Notes under the pieces: model-generated | What the model was told of the DNA's origin: nothing | The model's input: only the letters and a program-made list of their open reading frames with translations | Database searches by the model: none | Made by a program: the position numbers and the translations under genes | From: Sphagnum compactum | Taxonomy: Eukaryota > Bryophyta > Sphagnopsida > Sphagnales | Assembly (NCBI GenBank): GCA_965153455.1 | Contig: OZ234504.1 | Span: 3,658,001 to 3,722,000, forward strand | Length of the DNA stretch: 64,000 nt | Direction: 5' to 3' | Shown: piece after piece, positions 47,476 to 60,501 of the stretch | Layout of the letters: each line of letters begins with the position of its first letter | How positions within the stretch are numbered: the stretch's first letter is position 1

Positions 47476-47802
47476 GCTGTTTCAACCCCAATTTGAGTGT
47501 GATCATAAAGTGAGCCAAATTGGGTACCATTTCATGAAACTGGCTATCACCAGTTCAGCTGTTTCAACCCTAATTTGAGTGTGGTCATAAAGTGAGCCAA
47601 ATTGGGTACCGTTTCATGAAACTGGCTATCATCAGTTCAGCTGTTTCAACCCCAATTGAGTGTAGTCATAAAGTGAGCCAAATTGGGTACCGTTTCATGA
47701 AACTGGCTATCATCAGTTCAGCCGTTTCAACCCCAATTTGAGTGTAGTCATAAAGTGAGCCAAATTGGGTACCGTTTCATGAAACTGGCTATCATCAGTT
47801 CA
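47476..47802. repeat. 82-bp tandem array, four units
   Basis: Units begin with GCTGTTTCAACCC (GCCGTTTC in the last) at 47476, 47558, 47640 and 47721 and end in CATCAGTTCA. Unit lengths are 82, 82, 81 and 82 bp. The copies differ at only a few positions, so the array is young or homogenised. Confidence 0.95.
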
Positions 47803-48767
47803 GATGATTTGCAGGATCTTGTTCCCACAAAGCTTGATTGAAGAATATGAGCAGCAGTGAAGCTGCAGCAGCAGGTAAGGCAAGTCCAAAATTGGGGGTG
47901 AAACTCCTATGAAGACCAAATTTAAAAGTGAGAAAACTAATTTAATTGCCTGTTTGTTTCCTATGCATGATGAAGTTTCATCCTGCTTTTTCTCATTTCA
48001 ACCCCAGTTTCGACAAAAGTTTGAGGACACTTTTTTATATGGATAACTACTAGTGTCACAAGAAACTTGGCAAAGTCATTCAGCAAATGTTGTGAAGAAG
48101 AAGAAGAAGCCCATGCAATTGCTAATCATCTTGAGCTGCATAATAATCAATAGGCAGAGCCAGCAGCACCTTTGTGGCTTAATGAAGGTAAATCAAGAAA
48201 ATGAGTGACAGAAATGTCTATCATTGTCCCTCACAGCAGCTCTCTGTCTGCACACTACAACGCTGCTTCCACGACACCAAAGAGGCTGCTGCCTGATGGT
48301 GTGGGGATAGCTAGCTGCAGGTTGACCTGTGCTGTAGCACCCAGCTGAGAGCTCCCCCTCACATCTCCAAAAGGAAAAAGATAAACAAATGCTGCCGAAG
48401 CCATGCATGAATCATCCATCATGCAGTAGAGACTACAGACAATTCTCAAGTGCCTGATTATATATCAGGGGAAATGCTTCACCTAGAATTATGGTAAACC
48501 AAAGTACCCTCGTACATACACCTTCGCAACTTTGACACATGTCTATACAATAATTCATTATTTTAATTTTTGATTTTTTTTCATTTCGAAAAATGAAATA
48601 TCCTTGAAGATTCAGTCTTTTCTTTCTTTCACAAAATTTTGTTGTTTGCCAAAAAACATAATTTAACACTAAAATAAGTACATATATATCGAACTTTTTT
48701 CAACATTTCTGACAGTAATATGATTCGTGTTGAAGCTGCCAAGGTACTATTGGTACTTCCATGTAAA
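47803..48767. other. Stretch with exon-like fragments, no gene supported
   Basis: A short frame ATGAGCAGCAGTGAAGCTGC near 47851 runs into CAGGTAAGG, a good donor-like site, and a GAAGAAGAAGAAGAAGCC tract lies near 48094. Nothing links them into a gene. Confidence 0.3.
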
Positions 48768-48794
48768 GAGTCATTGCACTTGGTGCAATGACTC
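48768..48794. repeat. Perfect 12-bp-stem hairpin
   Basis: GAGTCATTGCAC, a 3-base loop TTG, then GTGCAATGACTC. The ends are GAGTCA/TGACTC, which also look like bZIP-type half-palindromes. Confidence 0.85.
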
Positions 48795-49000
48795 CGAGTG
48801 GTCACTCCTCAGGGCCTGCAAAGTCTATGTGTAACTTGGGCATTGCTCATCGTACATTTTTGCAGGCAACAACTTGAGACAAAACTAAGTTAGGTGGAGT
48901 TTTGCACACTTCGGACGAGTGGTACAAACTGGTTGTGAAGCTACACATTACATGTGGCCCGAGTGAACCAGCACCCCTCCTCGATTGCACCATGAATGAA

Positions 49001-49085
49001 GGATGGATGGATGGATGGATGGATGATAAGTGCTCAGGATACTGTTCTCTGTTGGGTTCCAGTTCCCCACCTAACCACAGTGGTA
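49001..49085. repeat. (GGAT)n tract plus dispersed repeat
   Basis: Six GGAT repeats (49001-49026) lead into a segment (GATGATAAGT...GTTGGGTTCCAGTTCC...CTAACCAC) that is also present at 32816-32880. The two copies share about 60 bp with few differences. Confidence 0.75.
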
Positions 49086-49189
49086 CACATCTGGTTCCAG
49101 TCTGATTCTGGTTCTGGTCTGGGTTGCTCAGAACTGGAACCAGAACTGGAAGTGAAACCAGAATCTCTTTTGAAGAATCGATCACAGGG

Positions 49190-52100
49190 GCCCCTTGAAG
49201 GGGTGCAACCAGATAATAAATAATTAAATAAGTATTTTAAATATAGCACCTTTATTATAAGAAATATTTTATTGATATTTTATTATTACTTAAATGAGTG
49301 CAATGCCTTTGCTTGTCTTTCTCCCTTTTTCGAAACCACCTCCCACCCCCCCTCTTATGGTCCCATATGGTTCTCCATAGTTCATCATTATTTATGTGAC
49401 ATCTTTCATGCCCATGTATATGCCCAAAAAGGGGTTAAGTAAATAGGCTTGAATGAGATATATTATTACATTATTTTAATATACATAACATATACATGAA
49501 AAGGCACATGTCAATTTGTCCTTTCATCTCCATCTAGGTGAGTAGGCTTGAATAGGGAGCTATGAACAATACATATAGACATACATCATTATTTTTATTA
49601 TATAGATTTGGTTTAATATTAAACTAACTTTGGCTCAATTGTTTTTGAATTTATAAAATATGAGAGTAGAAATATAAGGTCTTATATATTGTTTGTTGGG
49701 TAAATTTTATAATTTGTAATATGTTTGTTCTTATTGTAAATTAAAAATAAAATAAAGAATACATTATATATATAACACATTTGTATATTAATTGTTAGTA
49801 GGTTCAATTAGTAGATTACGAGCGAGCTTGTCTCAAGATCTCATGTTTTCCATTTGTATGTTAAATATTGCATCTTTTACCTATTATCATTCGAAGGCTA
49901 ATTATTCCTTTCAAAAGAAAGTTTGTTCAACTTTGTCTTAGAATGTTAATTTTATTTTGATTCATGTCTCTTTTTCATTTTCATTTTTTATTCATAACTT
50001 AAATATGGTTTACTATCCAGTTTACTAAACAATTGATTATCAAATTTATATATCTTTATGAAATATTTCACAGGGTCTATGAGATAGTGATTTTGGGTCA
50101 CAATGAATCATTTTGACAACAACAAAATGATGTGCAAAATTTATAGCACCATAATAAATTTGCTAGACCCCTCATGTTTAATGGGTTAAAATTAATTAAT
50201 TAATATTTTATCATGATTATGTGAGTTGTTAAACATATTACATTGTAATACCATAGGAACTATTTTCAAGTTAGGTTTCTTGTTCTATTTCTATTTTTCC
50301 ATTTGTGTAATAGGAATTAGCTGAGGATTGAACTTGCATTGAACAATATTAATATCTAAAATTACAAATTGTATTGGCATATTGTTGTTTAATCTTAGAA
50401 TCTCATATCTTTAAATTGTAATGAAAATTGCAATATTGATCATTTGCTAATCCTACCATAGTGAGATGACTTCCTAAAAGGTATTTAAGCAATTACTTTT
50501 CCATGTCCCAATTCAATGTGCAAGTGACCCCCTTTTAAAAGAAGAATCTTCATTTATTTTCTAAGCTTCCTAAACTAAAAATTCAAATGAATATAGGGTA
50601 TTAAATTGGATAATAGCATAATTAAATATAGGGAAATTAAAATATGTGCATATGACAAAATTAAGTAATAATAGGGTGGGGGGAAAAAATTCCCTCATTT
50701 AATATCCCCTCAAATCTTTGTTTGATGTAGGTAGTCTATGATTTTTAACACATAATATTCCCCTCACCAATACACACACACAATCATTTTATAATATAGT
50801 TCCCTATATGGCATCTAGGGTTTTAAACAAAACTTTAAGGGTTTTCAACCATTTTCTACGATCCAAAAATTATTTTTCCAAATTATTTTATTTGGAAGGC
50901 ACAAAGTTTTTTTTAATGCAATACCTTCACTTATTAGCACTTATATGTGCATTCAAAACAAAATAAAGTTCAATTGTAACTCTCAACAAAAACTAACAAA
51001 AGATATTGCATTTCCATTGCAAAATAGTAAATGGCCTAAACATAGAAAACCTTGAATTGTAAATATTAGTTCTAGTTATGAACAATCAACTATTGCATGA
51101 AAAATGTGGTATCAAGTTCTAAAGTATAACCGTAAAAATGAATTACAAATATGTTTGACAATTGAACTTTAAATTTTGGTTTATGCTTCAAAAATGGTAT
51201 AAGAATGTAAATAGAATGTAAGGTTTGTGGGTTGATGTCTTGTATAGTTTGAGGTAACATACTTTGAGTTACTCCATGGAAACAATAGTATGCAACATAT
51301 GTGGGACTTAGAATTAACAACCTAGTTGAAACTTTGGATCCATATGTTGGAATGCAATTTTACTCTTGTATATGGCAATTTTGATACAAAGAACTCTAGA
51401 ATAAAAATTATTTCACTTATTTAATTTTTTAAATAATTCCTTGCGATTCCTTGAATGTTTTTCAAAACAACTATTTCACTACACATAAATATATTAAAAG
51501 AATAATAAGGAATTGTAAATTTCATAGATGAACTTGGAACGGTACGAGTACATAGAACAATGTGGAGCTTATGATTTAGAATAATTTAAGATAATCTAAT
51601 TCACCTTTATATTTTCATAGAAAGTTATATTACTTTGTATTTTGGAGTTTCAATTTTTTAAGTTGTCAAAACACATGATTTACAATTTTGAGACCTAGCA
51701 AAGAACTTAGTCAAGCTCCACAAAAGCTTCTCCATCATTTTCTAATGCCTCAATGTCATAATGGCATGGTCCATTCGCTCTACTTCTACTACCAACACTT
51801 CCTCCCTTTAATGTCCTTTGCATTATCTCTTGCTACACCAACCATTTGCATGTCCATGAACACCCCATCTATGTTTGTCCAAATCATCATGTCCATAATT
51901 TCAACATGCACCTGTCGAGCATGTGCTTCATTTTGCACAACTACTTGCCAATCTCCACCACCCACCTTGTATGGGACAAAAAACACCTACAACAATGCAA
52001 TGTGCATGGTTCAATACAACTATTGGGAGATCAAGGTACATGTGCAAGCTATCTATTACTCCTAGAAAGTGATGTAACTAATCACTACGACGTCTATGAC

Positions 52101-54375
52101 ATTCGACTTACAATCCATTAACATTAAATGGCAAGTGCCAAGTCCATTATAGTGGAACACACATGGAACACAAGTATAATATTAGTGTAATGTGCCAATG
52201 AAATAAGTCACGTAGCCCCATAGTGAGTTGCAAGTGGTATGTGGAAAGTGGATTCTGCCACAAACACATCTATCAAGTGCAACACGGACTTGCACACACC
52301 TTAAAATTGTCACTTGAAACAATGTAAATTTCCATTTGCCAACAATTGAAAGCACATTTCAATAGTTGTATGGGAAAGTATGCATGTGAAAATAATTACT
52401 AATGTACCATGGAATGGTCAAGTCTTTGCCCATTATGTTGGGTAAGGCACAAAGCAATGCTACCAATAGAATATTTGTCTTTTCGAAAGATGTTGGGTCT
52501 TGGGTGGTCCACCTAGGCAAGGGCCAAAGGCATCTTGCACGCAATGTGTGGGATCGATTAGGGTGAACTAGGTGATGCACCCAACATAATGGCTACAGCA
52601 AGGTCATTCATGACATCAAAGGCTAAGGATTATTTAAAGAAAAATAATAGTTCATTAGACATTGTGGTCACTATTGTCAATGTATGACCATCACCAGATG
52701 ATTATGTCATCTAATATGGTAAAATGAATGACATGATTTGCCACGCTAAACCTTAATGTGAAAGCAACCAATGCCAAAATGGAGGCGTTGAAACTAAATG
52801 AATTGTTCAATATAAACATGGTGAAAAGTGTGGGCTACCTATTGGTTGTACATGTTGGGCATTTGAGATGAAAACTTACGCAAATGTTATGCTCCAAAAA
52901 TATATAAACAATATCAATTTTTTTAGTAGTTGGGCATTAAAGTTAAAGGTAAGTATGGCTGAGACTAGCAATTAAAAACTCCATTCAATTTTTGACATGG
53001 AGTCTTCAACTTCCCCTTCAAGTTTTTAGAACAACATTCATAAAAAAAAACCCATTTGGTATTCATCTTTTTGTAATGAAACACCATAATTTTTCAAAAG
53101 GTCTATGTTCTAACCCTTTGTATCAAAACTTCAATCATGATTTTAACATCTAATCCCTTGAATATTGAAACTTCAAAGTGTTGAGTTGCGTTTTCTTGGA
53201 AGTTTAGTTGCCCTAAATGCAATTACAAAAAAAAGAAATTTTTAATTCAAAACACAATTAGGCTATCCTTTGGATGGTTTCCATCTATATTTTCCATTAA
53301 AAAATAAGGTAGTTAAATTAATCACCAAACACATAAGGACTCTAGAAGAATTTTCACACTATGAGGGTTTTTTGGAGGCATAATATCCAAAAATAATTTG
53401 TGCCTCACCTTTGGGCACATCCACACCCACAAAAATCAAGTGATTTGGTGGAGAGATGCAAAAGTTATGCCTCCCCGAAGGAATGGGGGTCCATAATAAC
53501 TATATTTTTCTAAGTATTCTATCCTTACTATATAGCTATTTGGGTTTTGTCCCTTACATACCTCTAAGTACCACGTACTCAAAGGTCAAGACTTACTCAT
53601 GTAGATTTACCTTATTGTTGACCTTTCTTTACAAAGTTTATATAAAGCCCCCATCTAGAACCCCTCCTCATTTGATAATTTCACCTTATATATTTCAATG
53701 CATGGCACAATAATTTATAAAAAAATTGAGGTTTTGCTTTCATTACACATAATTGCAAGAAAACATCATTAGCGACTCTACAAAATCTTCTTGGCTAGCC
53801 CTTTAGTCTTCCTCTAATCCTTAAATACATAGGTTAGGTGATTATGTTTAAACAAGTTTTGTAATCATTCTAACTACATGTCAATTGACTACACCATTCT
53901 TGCCATTTTTTAAAATTTAGTTTACACCATATTAGTAGCCAAATGCCCTTCATTACTTGGCATGTTTACAAATTGGCTTACATATAGCCAACTTGCATAT
54001 AGTTGGCTAACATTTTGTTAGCTAGTATCTAGTAAGCTTTTTGTTATATATTAAATGTAGATGTTAAATATGTGTTTAGTCCTCGTTAGGTTTCAACGTA
54101 CTTTCCTACCCATTGCTCTATTTTTCTTAGTGGTTAATTCCTTTCCTTAACATTATCCCCTTCTTGCAGTTGTCATGTCCTCATATAGTTTATCACCTTT
54201 GATGCTAATTATTTTGTGTTGCATATCAGAATGTTCCATAAGTTGGTCTAGGAGGAACAAATGGGGTGATCCGATTAATTAGGGTTCGACTTACTACAAC
54301 TTTGTTTATTATTGGTGATGGCATTGAAGGTGGTTAGCACTATTACAATTCATGGTTTTTCAAAAGGTCCAAGTT
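49190..54375. other. Long A+T-rich stretch without recognisable genes
   Basis: 49.2-51.7 kb is A+T-rich with no coding texture. 51.7-52.6 kb is less A+T-rich and has frames of 60-125 codons on both strands, but none matches a family I know. 53.4-53.7 kb holds an 85-codon frame rich in Y, L, S and P without recognisable domains. Confidence 0.45.
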
Positions 54376-54379
54376 TATT

Positions 54380-55088
54380 AACAAGTCATTTTTTTACTAG
54401 TGGACATATACATTTTGACTATAGGCTCAGTGCTTGAATGACATGTGTATTTTTTACTGGTAAACTTGACTAAAATTACCTATTTGATTATATGTCAAAT
54501 TGAACATCTAGCCAAGTTGAACAAAAAAAATGACCACCTTGGTCAAAATGACCAATGGCTTTTATAAGTCGATTGGGACATTTAGTCAAGTTGGACAAAG
54601 CAAAATGACATTTTTAATCAAGATAGACAATGGTGTTCTAGTCAAATGAGACATCCTATGCTTTTTAATTGGTTAAGATAACTACTAACTAAACAAAGCA
54701 ATAATGCAAGCCTACTTACATACCAATTTACTTACCTACATACCTACCCACTTACCATTTTACAAACTTACCTACCACCTACCTACCTCATACTTCCCAC
54801 CTACCATCCTACATACCTACCTACCTACCTCGTACTTCCCACCTACCCATTTTACATCCTTACCTATTTTCTTATTCCCCTACCTACCTACCTCCTTACC
54901 ATTTTACATATTTACCTACCTATTTACAAGTACCTACCTACTTATCCACCTACCATCCTACAACCTTACGTATCCACCAACTTCCTATTTCCCACCTAGC
55001 TACCATCCGAAATCCCTACCTACCTACCCACTTGCCTATTTAGTTGCCTACCTCCTATGGACTATATGCTACTTGCTTACCTACCCTT
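54380..55088. repeat. Composite repeat: TTGAC-word block followed by TACC-rich array
   Basis: 54440-54650 repeats words like GTCAAATTGAACAT and TAGTCAAGTTGGACAAA. 54705-55085 is a degenerate TACCTACC array with intermixed CATCCTACA and TTCCCACCTACC. The same succession is seen at 58185-58720, including shared GACATCCTATG and TTAATTGGTTAAGATA. The 145-codon frame across the array is an artefact. Confidence 0.75.
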
Positions 55089-55240
55089 CACTACAACAAA
55101 AGGTGTCCTTGTACCAAGTGATTTCACTGGATTTTGAGTGAATTCACTGATTGTAGTGAACGGGGACCAGTGGAGAAGTAGTGAATTCATTGGTCTAGTG
55201 AACGAGGACTAATGAACTGCACTCACATTTTGTAATAATG
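55089..55240 (+). mobile_element. CACTA-type MITE, 152 bp, TSD CTT
   Basis: The termini are CACTACAACAAAA and ATTTTGTAATAATG, imperfect inverted repeats with the CACTA end. The exact 3-bp duplication CTT (55086-55088 and 55241-55243) is the size made by CACTA transposases. The related copy of the surrounding repeat at about 58650 lacks the insertion, giving a natural empty site. No coding capacity. Confidence 0.9.
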
Positions 55241-55618
55241 CTTTTACCCACCAAACATCATGCAACCTATCTATTAATTACCTACCTTGCTTACTTACCT
55301 ACATAATTAATGATGTGAAATAAACAAATGAGATAACAAGTTTTGTCAACTTTGGAAGGTGTAGTCCATTGGTAAAGACTTGGTTTATCATTGGGGAGGT
55401 GAGGGGTTTAATTCCTCCTAATACTTGTAACCTATATATATGTTTAAAAGGTTAGGGTACATAGGCTAGGTTAGGTAGGTTAGGCTACCAACTACCTACT
55501 TGCCATTTTATGACTTACCTGAACCTATATACAACATACCTACCTTCCTACATAGACCTACCTACACAAATGGTTTTTTTGGGTAATAATCTAAAAAATA
55601 TATTGGGTAGAAATTTGA
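55241..55618 (+). repeat. tRNA-headed TAGG-rich repeat
   Basis: After the end of the TACC array, a head at about 55357-55425 has A-box-like TAGTCCATTGGTAA and B-box-like GGGTTTAATTCC with tRNA-like spacing. It is followed by GGCTAGGTTAGGTAGG and TACCTACC words up to about 55565. A copy with the same order is at 61924-62232. Confidence 0.65.
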
Positions 55619-57000
55619 CTAATCACGTTTTTTGTGGACATTTTGACTACATGTTTTTTGGAGTAATGTAGGTGTCCTTAATTTCTTCTTCTTTTTGTCC
55701 TTAGGTGTCAACTCCTCATCATCTAAGTTGGTTGGTGATATTTCTTGACCTGGAAGTACGTAGTCCTCAATTTCAATATGTGAGGATGATTCATCATCAT
55801 TGGTGAAGGTCAGTGGTTCCTCATAAATGTATTTTCCTCTTTGTTTTGGCTCTAGGGGGTGAGGTAAACACATCTAATAATGTACTCATCAACTCACTTT
55901 GGGCCACTTATGTTTGAATGCCCAACGACACGTATGATGAATGGCAATAATCAAGGTGAGAGGATCTTTACCCAAATGCTCATTGCACATCCCTTCTCGG
56001 TTGGCCCATACCTTTAAACAATCAATGGCAAATCAATACCCGATTTCTTCATTTGTGCCAACTCTTGGTAAATTCACATTGTTGTTTTCCACTAAATTGG
56101 TCCTTCTTGGGCATAATCCACAACAATTAATCTTGGCCAACTAGGAAATTGCATGTTGAAAATTGGAGCTCCCATTTGCACTATTTGCTTTCGATCATGG
56201 TATTGGTGGTAAGCAACCTTTAAACAACAATAATATTGTAATGCATACGCCCTTAAACACCCAATTTCTCTTTATAACCTTGCATAACTTTGGGTTCATT
56301 GTAACTGATGTAACCATAAAAGAGGTTGTAATTCAAGTACTCTTTAAATTCCAAACCGACTACCTACATAATGAAGAATTCTCTCTTTGTGACTTTTATT
56401 CCAATCATGGGTGGTGTTAGACCTATTCACAAACAAGTTTGCAACTAATATATAATATAGTAACTTTTTGGGTTTGGAAATGTAAGCAACATCTACTTAA
56501 CCTCTACGAGAATGTACAACAAGTTGCAATTTTTAATTGAACATGTTATGCCAACAAGGGAACACCCACTCTTGGTGAATTTAGACTACCAATTGGTCTT
56601 CTTTCCCTTGTTTCTTGGAATAAGTGATGTTTTACACGTGTTTTTCTAGAGTTATGGTTGGCACAATTGGGATTTCCAATTGCGAAGGCTTCATTTTTTC
56701 ATGCTCCATAAATGTTTCCTTATGACTACATCCTTTTCCAGTTACCATTATACCTTGTTCACTTTCTTCAAAAACCATGTCTTCATGATCGTTCATTACA
56801 GATTCCTCCTCTCCTAAGTCCAACAAATTTGGACCTAGTGGTTCTGGCTTAACCAACACCTTCTCTTGGTGGACAACTAAAAAGGTATTTTCCATAATAA
56901 CTCTTGTTGTTGTTTGCTCATCTACCAATTCCATTGGTGATTTATTTTTTTCACTCATGTTGTGTGGGGAATCGTTTTTATTAACGATAACACAAGTGTA
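55619..57000 (-). pseudogene. Unidentified minus-strand coding relic
   Basis: Two minus-strand frames look like real protein: 56958-56632 (108 residues, acidic, starting MSEKNKSPMELVDEQ, with many E, D and M) and 55873-55619 (84 residues, with acidic NDDESSSHIEIEDY and basic KDKKKKKLRTP). Between them other frames give protein-like pieces such as FNMQFPSWPRLIVVDYAQEG, interrupted by stops. The order suggests one decayed gene of about 1.3 kb. I do not recognise the family. Position inside a transposon-rich segment favours a transposon-borne gene, but that is inference. Confidence 0.4.
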
Positions 57001-57144
57001 AGCCTTACCTTTAAAATCTCTACTTCTTCCTCATCTAAATGTTCATCCTCTTCCTTTAGACATAATCTCTCCAATAGTTCATCTATGTTGTTTTGGCATC
57101 CTTTCGTTTATTCAATATGCCATTTTTGCATACCATTCATAGTA

Positions 57145-57783
57145 GGGTAAAAGTTTCCTTAGGTGGTACCATTAGGAACTGTCACACCTTGATTTCTTAA
57201 ACCCATCGAACTTTGAAAAATCATAGGAAATATTTAAATAAATACTTTCAAATTTTTTTGTAATGAATACATTTATTAGGTTCCATAGATTTTGAAATTT
57301 TGATAATATTAAGAATATTGTGTATTTTGATGTTTTTAATCATTGTATTTATAAAAAGTTTTAGGAATGTAATGTTGGTTCCTTTCCTTAAACTTTTTAG
57401 TTAAAAATAAAAATTTGAAACATAATTTGGGATTTTCCTTGGGATTTTTTTTCTTAAGGTAATTTGGAAGTCATTAGGTTTTTATTAAGAAATTAATTGA
57501 ATAAGTATAATTTAGTTATGAATTTCCAAAAGTAAGGCTATCAATTTATGAAGGGGCCATTTTAATTAAGAATATATTTTAAAAACATTTCAAAAAAACT
57601 TAATTCCAAAATAAACTTCAAGCCATATATTAGTGCATGCAATTGATAAACATGAGAAAAAAAAATTTATAGTTGTGAAAAAAATTTAAACAAAGGGCCT
57701 AGGAAAATGATTTGGTTATTTTTTGTTATTTTTTCATTCCTTGAGGTAGTTCCTAGTGGTACCACCCAAGGATACTTTCACCC
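57145..57783. mobile_element. TIR element of the GGGYAAA family, 639 bp
   Basis: Left end GGGTAAAAGTTTCCTTAGG and GTGGTACCATTAGGAACT; right end, read inverted, GGGTGAAAGTATCCTTGG and GTGGTACCACTAGGAACT. The inverted termini match at about 32 of 36 positions. The interior has no transposase frame, so it is non-autonomous. No clear target-site duplication was found, so the superfamily stays open. Confidence 0.75.
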
Positions 57784-58184
57784 AACATCATCCAAAACTT
57801 CTACAAGCTCAATCAATTCTTGGCCTACAAGTCGATCATACAACAACACTAAGTAGTTACATATTGAACTGCAGTAATCTCCAAGTTTGGCTCTTCAATC
57901 TTTATGGTTTGGTTGGAATTTTTTGTATGTGTCTTTAGTTTCTTGATTTCTTTTGTGAAAGTTGCTTCCTTAAATGCCTATGTTCCCGGTTACTTCCTTC
58001 TTATGTTGTTTTTCCTAAACAACTTTCTTTAAACACAAGTTTTTATAACATTCTTTTAACCCATTGAACTCATGGGTCAATGATTTTTGTTTTTCATGAG
58101 TTTTGACTATTGCATTCTAGATTTTCTATTGTGATTTTTGGTCCATGCTGACCTTCTACAACAACATTTGTGTGTGGCGAAGCT
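57784..58184. other. Non-coding stretch
   Basis: No gene or repeat recognised apart from T-rich runs. Confidence 0.45.
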
Positions 58185-58720
58185 CATTGGCCATCTAGTC
58201 AATTGGGACATCTCATCAAATTGGACAAAACAAATGACATTCTTAGTCAAAATGGACAATGGTGTTATAATCAAATGCGACATCCTATGTTACCTAATTG
58301 GTTAAGATAGTTATTAATTAGGCTAGGCAACAGCCTATGCCTACCTACATACCTACCCACCAACCATCGTACAAACCTACCTACCTACTTCGTATTTCTC
58401 ACCTACCATCTTACATTTTTACCTGCCAACCTATTTACCTACATACCTACCTACCTCTTATTTCCCACCTATAATCCTACATCCTTACATGCCAAACTAC
58501 TTACCTACATACCTCCCACTTCCCACCTACCATCCTACATCCTAATGTACCCATCTACCATCCAAAATCCCTACCTAGATAACGCATTCTTACCCACTTA
58601 CCTATTTAGCTACCTAGCTCCCATGGACTACAACTATCTACTTATTCACCCCTCTACCTACCAAGGATCATGCAACCTACCTACTAATTACCTACCTTTC
58701 TTACTTACCTAACTAACACT
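58185..58720. repeat. Second copy of the TTGAC / TACC composite repeat
   Basis: TTGGACAAAACAAATGACAT words at 58220-58290 and a TACCTACC-rich array at 58335-58715 repeat the arrangement at 54380-55088, with the same transition (CCTAATTGGTTAAGATA). It lacks the CACTA MITE. Confidence 0.75.
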
Positions 58721-60501
58721 ATGAAAAATCATGTTCGTAGAACTCACATTGCCTTACAACTAGAGCTCAAAAACCACTCAAATATAATTGTGTTGCAACT
58801 ACATCCTCTAAAGTGCAACTCCTATGCAACTACACTTTATAAATATGGTTATTTAATAAATAAATTTTCACGTTAGAAAATAAGTTAATTTTTTGATAGT
58901 TGCACTGTAGTTCTAAATGTGTTTCAAATGCGATAATTTATATGCACCAGACTTATGCATGTAGTCAACTACGTTTGATTTTTTAAGGAATTGCATTGTA
59001 GTTGTAATGTGCAATTAAATTGGGACTATTTTAAACAAACTACACATTGAGCAAATTTTCTACAACTAGCGTACAACTTTCATATGTGCAATTACCATGT
59101 GTCTACATTCCCATTGTCCATGAGGTACAAACTTTGTAATTTGTTTTCAATTATGAAGTATGTTTGTGCAATTGGTTGGCCACTATGTTGCCACTTGGTC
59201 ACTATTGTATTATTAGTTGCCCACTATTATGTTAGAATTATGCCATTACGTGGCCACCTGGATGCCATTAATTGTTACACATGTGCCACTACGAGGCCAC
59301 AATATTGCCATTGTTTTACAAATGAATGGTCATTATAGTGCCACTACTTAGCCATTAATAAATTTACAAATTCATTATCCATATAAAGTGTGAATATATA
59401 GACCTCAAATTGGATCCCAATGCTACATAAATTATATTTAAAATATTTATATTAGGGGTACATCAAGGTATTCAAGCTTATACACCTAAAATTTTTCTAG
59501 GCTACATGTGAGCAAGTGCATAATTAATAATAGCCGATTCATTTGTGGATAGCTCCTTGGCACCCACAAGGGTTGCATATTGTGGCATATTTAATATATA
59601 ATATTTTTTAAAAATCAAATATTAAATATTAATTTATGGTTATTTATTTAATTACTCTAAACCAAAAATTAGATTAAATAATTAGCCTTCAATTTAAATT
59701 AATCAATTTAATTCAAAAATTTTGTGAAATTAATTAATTCATTTTTGCATAATTAACCAAATAATTAATTTAAAAATATTTTAGTAGTAAATATAGTTAT
59801 TTTTGTGTGATTGGCATCCAGTTGTTATATTAATAATATTCCACTACATTGTAACTCACAATATCATGTTGACATACATACATATTAATCCATAAAATTT
59901 CATGGAAAAATGAAAGCCTACTTTTCAATTGAAATTAAAAGCAATGTGTATTATCTATTAAACATTCAATAAGGGTGTACATATGGATATGTCTTTAAAT
60001 ACCTCAATGTCTTTTACTCAAATTCATGTTTATTATTTAATGTTTCATAATGAAATTTTTTAATTAAGTTATTTTTTAATAAATATATGTAATCAAATAA
60101 TCAAATAGTTATTTCGATAATTAATTATCTGATTTTTATTTTCATAATTAATCATCTAATACTTATTTTGATAATGAATTATTTCATACTTTTTTTGATA
60201 ATTAGTTATCTGAATTGATTAATTAATTAATTATCTGAATTGTATTAATTAATTGAAAAAACTAATCCATATAATTAATTATATATTGAATTAAAATAAT
60301 TAAATTTCAAATAATTATCTCATATGATTAATTATAAAATTTAGATTAATTACAAAATTAAAATCAAACACAAAGCATGTGAGAATTTGTTTTTTGTGAT
60401 TGTGACTCAATTGCAACTAGGGTGCAACTAAAATATTTAACCCATATGTTTTATCTTCAAGATCTCATTTCATAAACTATATAAAAGAGGTGTGTTCTCT
60501 T
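58721..60501. other. A+T-rich stretch with TGCAACTA and TTAATTAA words
   Basis: 58740-59060 repeats TGCAACTA-type words. 59150-59350 has repeated GCCACTA words. 59580-60370 is extremely A+T-rich, with many TTAATTAA and GATAATTA words. No gene is seen. Confidence 0.5.

Noticed and set aside
47851-48190. Possible first exon ending in CAGGTAAGG plus a GAAGAA-rich exon
   Set aside because: The fragments are short, do not join in a supported frame and resemble no known protein.
51688-52121. Overlapping frames of 65-125 codons on both strands
   Set aside because: No domain or family pattern could be recognised in either direction; coding status is unsupported.
54704-55141. 145-codon frame rich in P, T, Y and L
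   Set aside because: It is a reading of the TACC-type array and runs into the CACTA MITE.
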